From positions 310,001 to 374,000 of the forward strand of contig NZ_CP142136.1 of the NCBI RefSeq assembly GCF_035918255.1: a DNA stretch of 64,000 nucleotides, in the 5' to 3' direction. The translations under genes were made by a program, and so were the position numbers. Origin of the DNA: Mesomycoplasma ovipneumoniae (GTDB lineage: Bacteria; Bacillota_I; Bacilli_A; Mycoplasmatales; Metamycoplasmataceae). This document shows, one piece after another, positions 62,112-64,000 of this stretch; the stretch's first letter is position 1, and every line of letters begins with the position of its first letter. The notes beneath the pieces are model-generated. The model had not been told where the DNA came from. It did no database searches and saw nothing but the letters and a program-made list of their open reading frames with translations.

Positions 62112-63302
62112 ATGAGAATTAAAGATTGAATAAAAAATAGTAAATTAGCAAAATTCATTCCTTTTAAATTAAAAAGGACACTAGTGTTTGATAGTTTTGG
62201 TCAAAGAATCGATTCAAAACCAGTAATTATTTTTCATGACACTGAACAAAATTATTACTATTATATTAAAACTCGTGATGCTCGTTTAGACAACGGTTGA
62301 CTAACAAAATATATAAATGCCGAAATTTTGTTTCCAAAATTAAACAAACCTAACACATTATTTACAAAAGATTTTTATTTAGACTGTTCGCAAATTTTTT
62401 ATATCCACGACAGTCAACTTAATGAATTAATTAAAAATTACCCAGAGACAAAAATACTTGACTTAAAGGAATTAGAATTTGAGCAAATAGAAGAATTGTT
62501 TAACAGGATTTATCAATGCCTAAAATTATACACACAACCTTTTATTGTAATTTCCAAAGTTTCTTATGATTCAAAAACAAAAATAACTAAGTCTGAAGTT
62601 CAGTATGCTAGTGATTGGAATTTAGAACATGACTATTCTAACGCGATAAAAAAAACCAATAACACCAAGAAAATTAAAAAACTCGAAGAACTAAAAGATA
62701 AATTAAAAAAAGATAAAGATATTGTTTATGTAGAAAATTTTGAAATCGCCTTTAGAAAAGCTTGAAGAGAATATAACGAAGAAAAAATATATAATCTTTT
62801 ATTTGATTGAATTAGTGAAAAAAGATTTATACAAAGAGGATTAAATTCATTAGAAATTATTCAGAAATATAAAGCACGTTTAAATCCAATAGTGCCTATT
62901 AATGTAGATGCTGTAATTATTTTTGCTTCAATGTTTAAAAAACGTGATTTAGCTTATGAATTACTAGCCACTGATTATAAATTTATGCTTGATTGATTTA
63001 AAAAAAATGATTTGGATATAAGTATAGAATCATTTAAGCAATTTCGTAAATCAATACAACACGCACAAGACTTAACTGAAGTTTTTTATTATGATAAATT
63101 GGAGAACCAACTTAAACAAGATTTATCTAAACCAAAAGAAAAACAACAGCAAACCCAAAATCAAAAGATAATTAGAGTTGAATTAACTTATCAAAATGCA
63201 AGACTACTAGCTGAAAAATTAATCCAAGATGAAGATGATGAAGAAGAATGACTAAAAAGTGAAGTAGAAGAATTTAAAAAATTTGTTGCAGAATTAAAAT
63301 AA
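62112..63302 (+). CDS. PemK/MazF-like array protein C, 396 aa
   Basis: Starts MRIKDWIKNSKLAKFIPFKL. Same layout as paralogue B: KPVIIFHDTEQNYYYYIKTR, KLNKPNTLFTKDFYLDCSQI and ELEFEQIEELFNRIYQ. A charged helical middle part is followed by ATDYKFMLDWFKKNDLDISI and the shared C-terminal motif LTYQNARLLAEKLIQDE, here once. It ends EEFKKFVAELK. Identity with B is high in the N-terminal domain and at both ends, lower in the middle. The common promoter block precedes the ATG, and no clear terminator follows. Tandem paralogues with conserved promoters and divergent centres suggest diversification by recombination; the role is unknown. Confidence 0.72.
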
Positions 63303-63322
63303 GAATGTAAAACGAGAAAAAT

Positions 63323-63475
63323 ATGGAACTTGGACACTTAATCGGAGCGATTTTTTCACTAGTTTTTTGATCTAGTTTTGGAATTTTTATTAAAAAGTTA
63401 AGCAAACAACAAAATAAAAGCTTTTATTCACTAATCCTGGGTTTGTCAGTTTGATGGCAAAAATTCACTTTTTAG
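63323..63475 (+). CDS. Small membrane peptide, 50 aa, running into repeat copy 5
   Basis: ATG at 63323 (no strong ribosome site) gives MELGHLIGAIFSLVFWSSFG and IFIKKLSKQQNKSFYSLILG. There is one hydrophobic helix followed by a basic stretch. The last ~12 codons lie in the left edge of the dispersed repeat, so the original C terminus is probably lost. The nucleotide run around GTTAAGCAAACAACAAAAT also occurs near 56950, ahead of the lipoprotein gene. It may be a decayed remnant rather than a working gene. Confidence 0.4.
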
Positions 63476-64000
63476 GGAATATAAATACGCAAAAATACCC
63501 GTAAATTCGGGTTTTTTGCCGCTAAAACCTTAATTTTTATAATTTTGAAATTAACCTTTTGCAAAAAAAAAAAAAAAATGCTTGGTTTAAAAAAAATTTG
63601 AGTTATAATAAAACCCACGCTAAAAATAAAAGAATAAATTTTTGATATTGAATTAAGGAGGACTTGATTATGTTTTTGGCACAATAAACTTAGATAATGC
63701 CATTTTTCCATTATGGCTTTAAATTTAATGGAATGCCTTAAATTTAACCGTTTAGAAATCTACAAATTTAAGGCTTTTAATTATGGCTCTTTCAAAACTT
63801 CATATGTTTTTTTTAGGCTCAATGTAAATAAAATGAGTTTTCTATTTACATTGAGTTTAAATAGTAGTTGTATTTTTTTGTGATTTTTGTTAGTGTTTTA
63901 AACTAAAAAAGTAGTTTAAAAATTTCATAATTTTGCTTTTTAAGTCAAAATTTTAGCTTTTTTAGTTTGTTTTATTTGATTAATAAATAGATTTTGCATT
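63435..64000 (+). repeat. Dispersed structured repeat, copy 5 (runs off window)
   Basis: No gene lies after 63475. The copy has GGGTTTGTCAGTTTGATGGC at the left edge, a small CCCG/CGGG hairpin with T-run near 63497-63517, 16 A (63563-63578), TATAAT (63604-63609), AAGGAGG and the mini-ORF MFLAQ (63670-63687). The stems TTCCATTA/TAATGGAA, CCTTAAATTT (63736-63745)/AAATTTAAGG (63764-63773) and CTCAATGTAAATA (63818-63830)/TATTTACATTGAG (63843-63855) are intact. Confidence 0.87.

Noticed and set aside
63472..63711. 79-residue minus-strand frame in repeat copy 5
   Set aside because: It runs antisense through the poly(A) tract and promoter of the repeat; the same frame is not kept in other copies.

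Overview
The window reads as chromosome of a wall-less mollicute close to Mycoplasma (Mesomycoplasma) hyopneumoniae. It is AT-rich, UGA is read as Trp throughout (most long genes are broken into pieces if UGA is taken as stop), and it carries a P159/P216-type cilium-adhesin locus, an immunoglobulin-binding-protein homologue, very large surface proteins and lipoproteins. I cannot fix the species. The duplicated P216-type gene argues against a plain copy of the M. hyopneumoniae locus as I remember it.

Layout. 1-5.98 kb, minus strand: ychF (partial), rpsR, ssb and rpsF, then tRNA-Cys and tRNA-Arg, a membrane protein with a SAP/Rho-N-like tail, an unknown protein, and an MIB-like Ig-binding protein. 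7.1-11.2 kb: tuf and lon. 11.3-15.4 kb: a nucleoside-salvage block (ECF S component, upp, deoC, deoA, deoD). 16.1-19.7 kb: a small membrane protein and secA. 20.1-35.7 kb, plus strand: a P159-like adhesin followed by two tandem P216-like adhesins whose first ~3.56 kb are nearly identical. 36.9-40.9 kb, minus strand: a restriction-modification island with an HNH endonuclease, one polypeptide that fuses a complete m5C methyltransferase to an m6A methyltransferase, and the remains of an HTH regulator. 42.3-50.3 kb: one 2642-residue FtsX-like permease. 50.6-56.6 kb: one 1994-residue GDSL/SGNH surface hydrolase. 57-63.3 kb: a lipoprotein and a tandem array of three paralogues with a PemK/MazF-like N-terminal region, interleaved with decayed copies of both families.

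The main structure not explained by genes is a dispersed repeat of about 0.5-0.75 kb, with copies near 6.2-6.9, 15.6-16.1, 35.9-36.9, 41.6-42.2 and 63.4-64.0 kb. Each copy has a poly(A) tract of 16-18, a TATAAT box, a strong Shine-Dalgarno, a 4-5 codon mini-ORF (usually MFLAQ) and conserved hairpins. It looks like a transcribed, structured RNA or leader family. Copies sit at the edges of the RM island and of the PemK-like array. A poly(A) tract of the same kind also lies before the P159-like gene, whose mRNA appears to be leaderless.

Functionally the window combines core genes (translation, Sec export, Lon proteolysis), nucleoside scavenging typical of a parasite unable to make bases, and a large investment in surface proteins (adhesins, Ig binding, lipase-like, permease, lipoprotein), with a mobile or decaying accessory zone from 36 to 64 kb.
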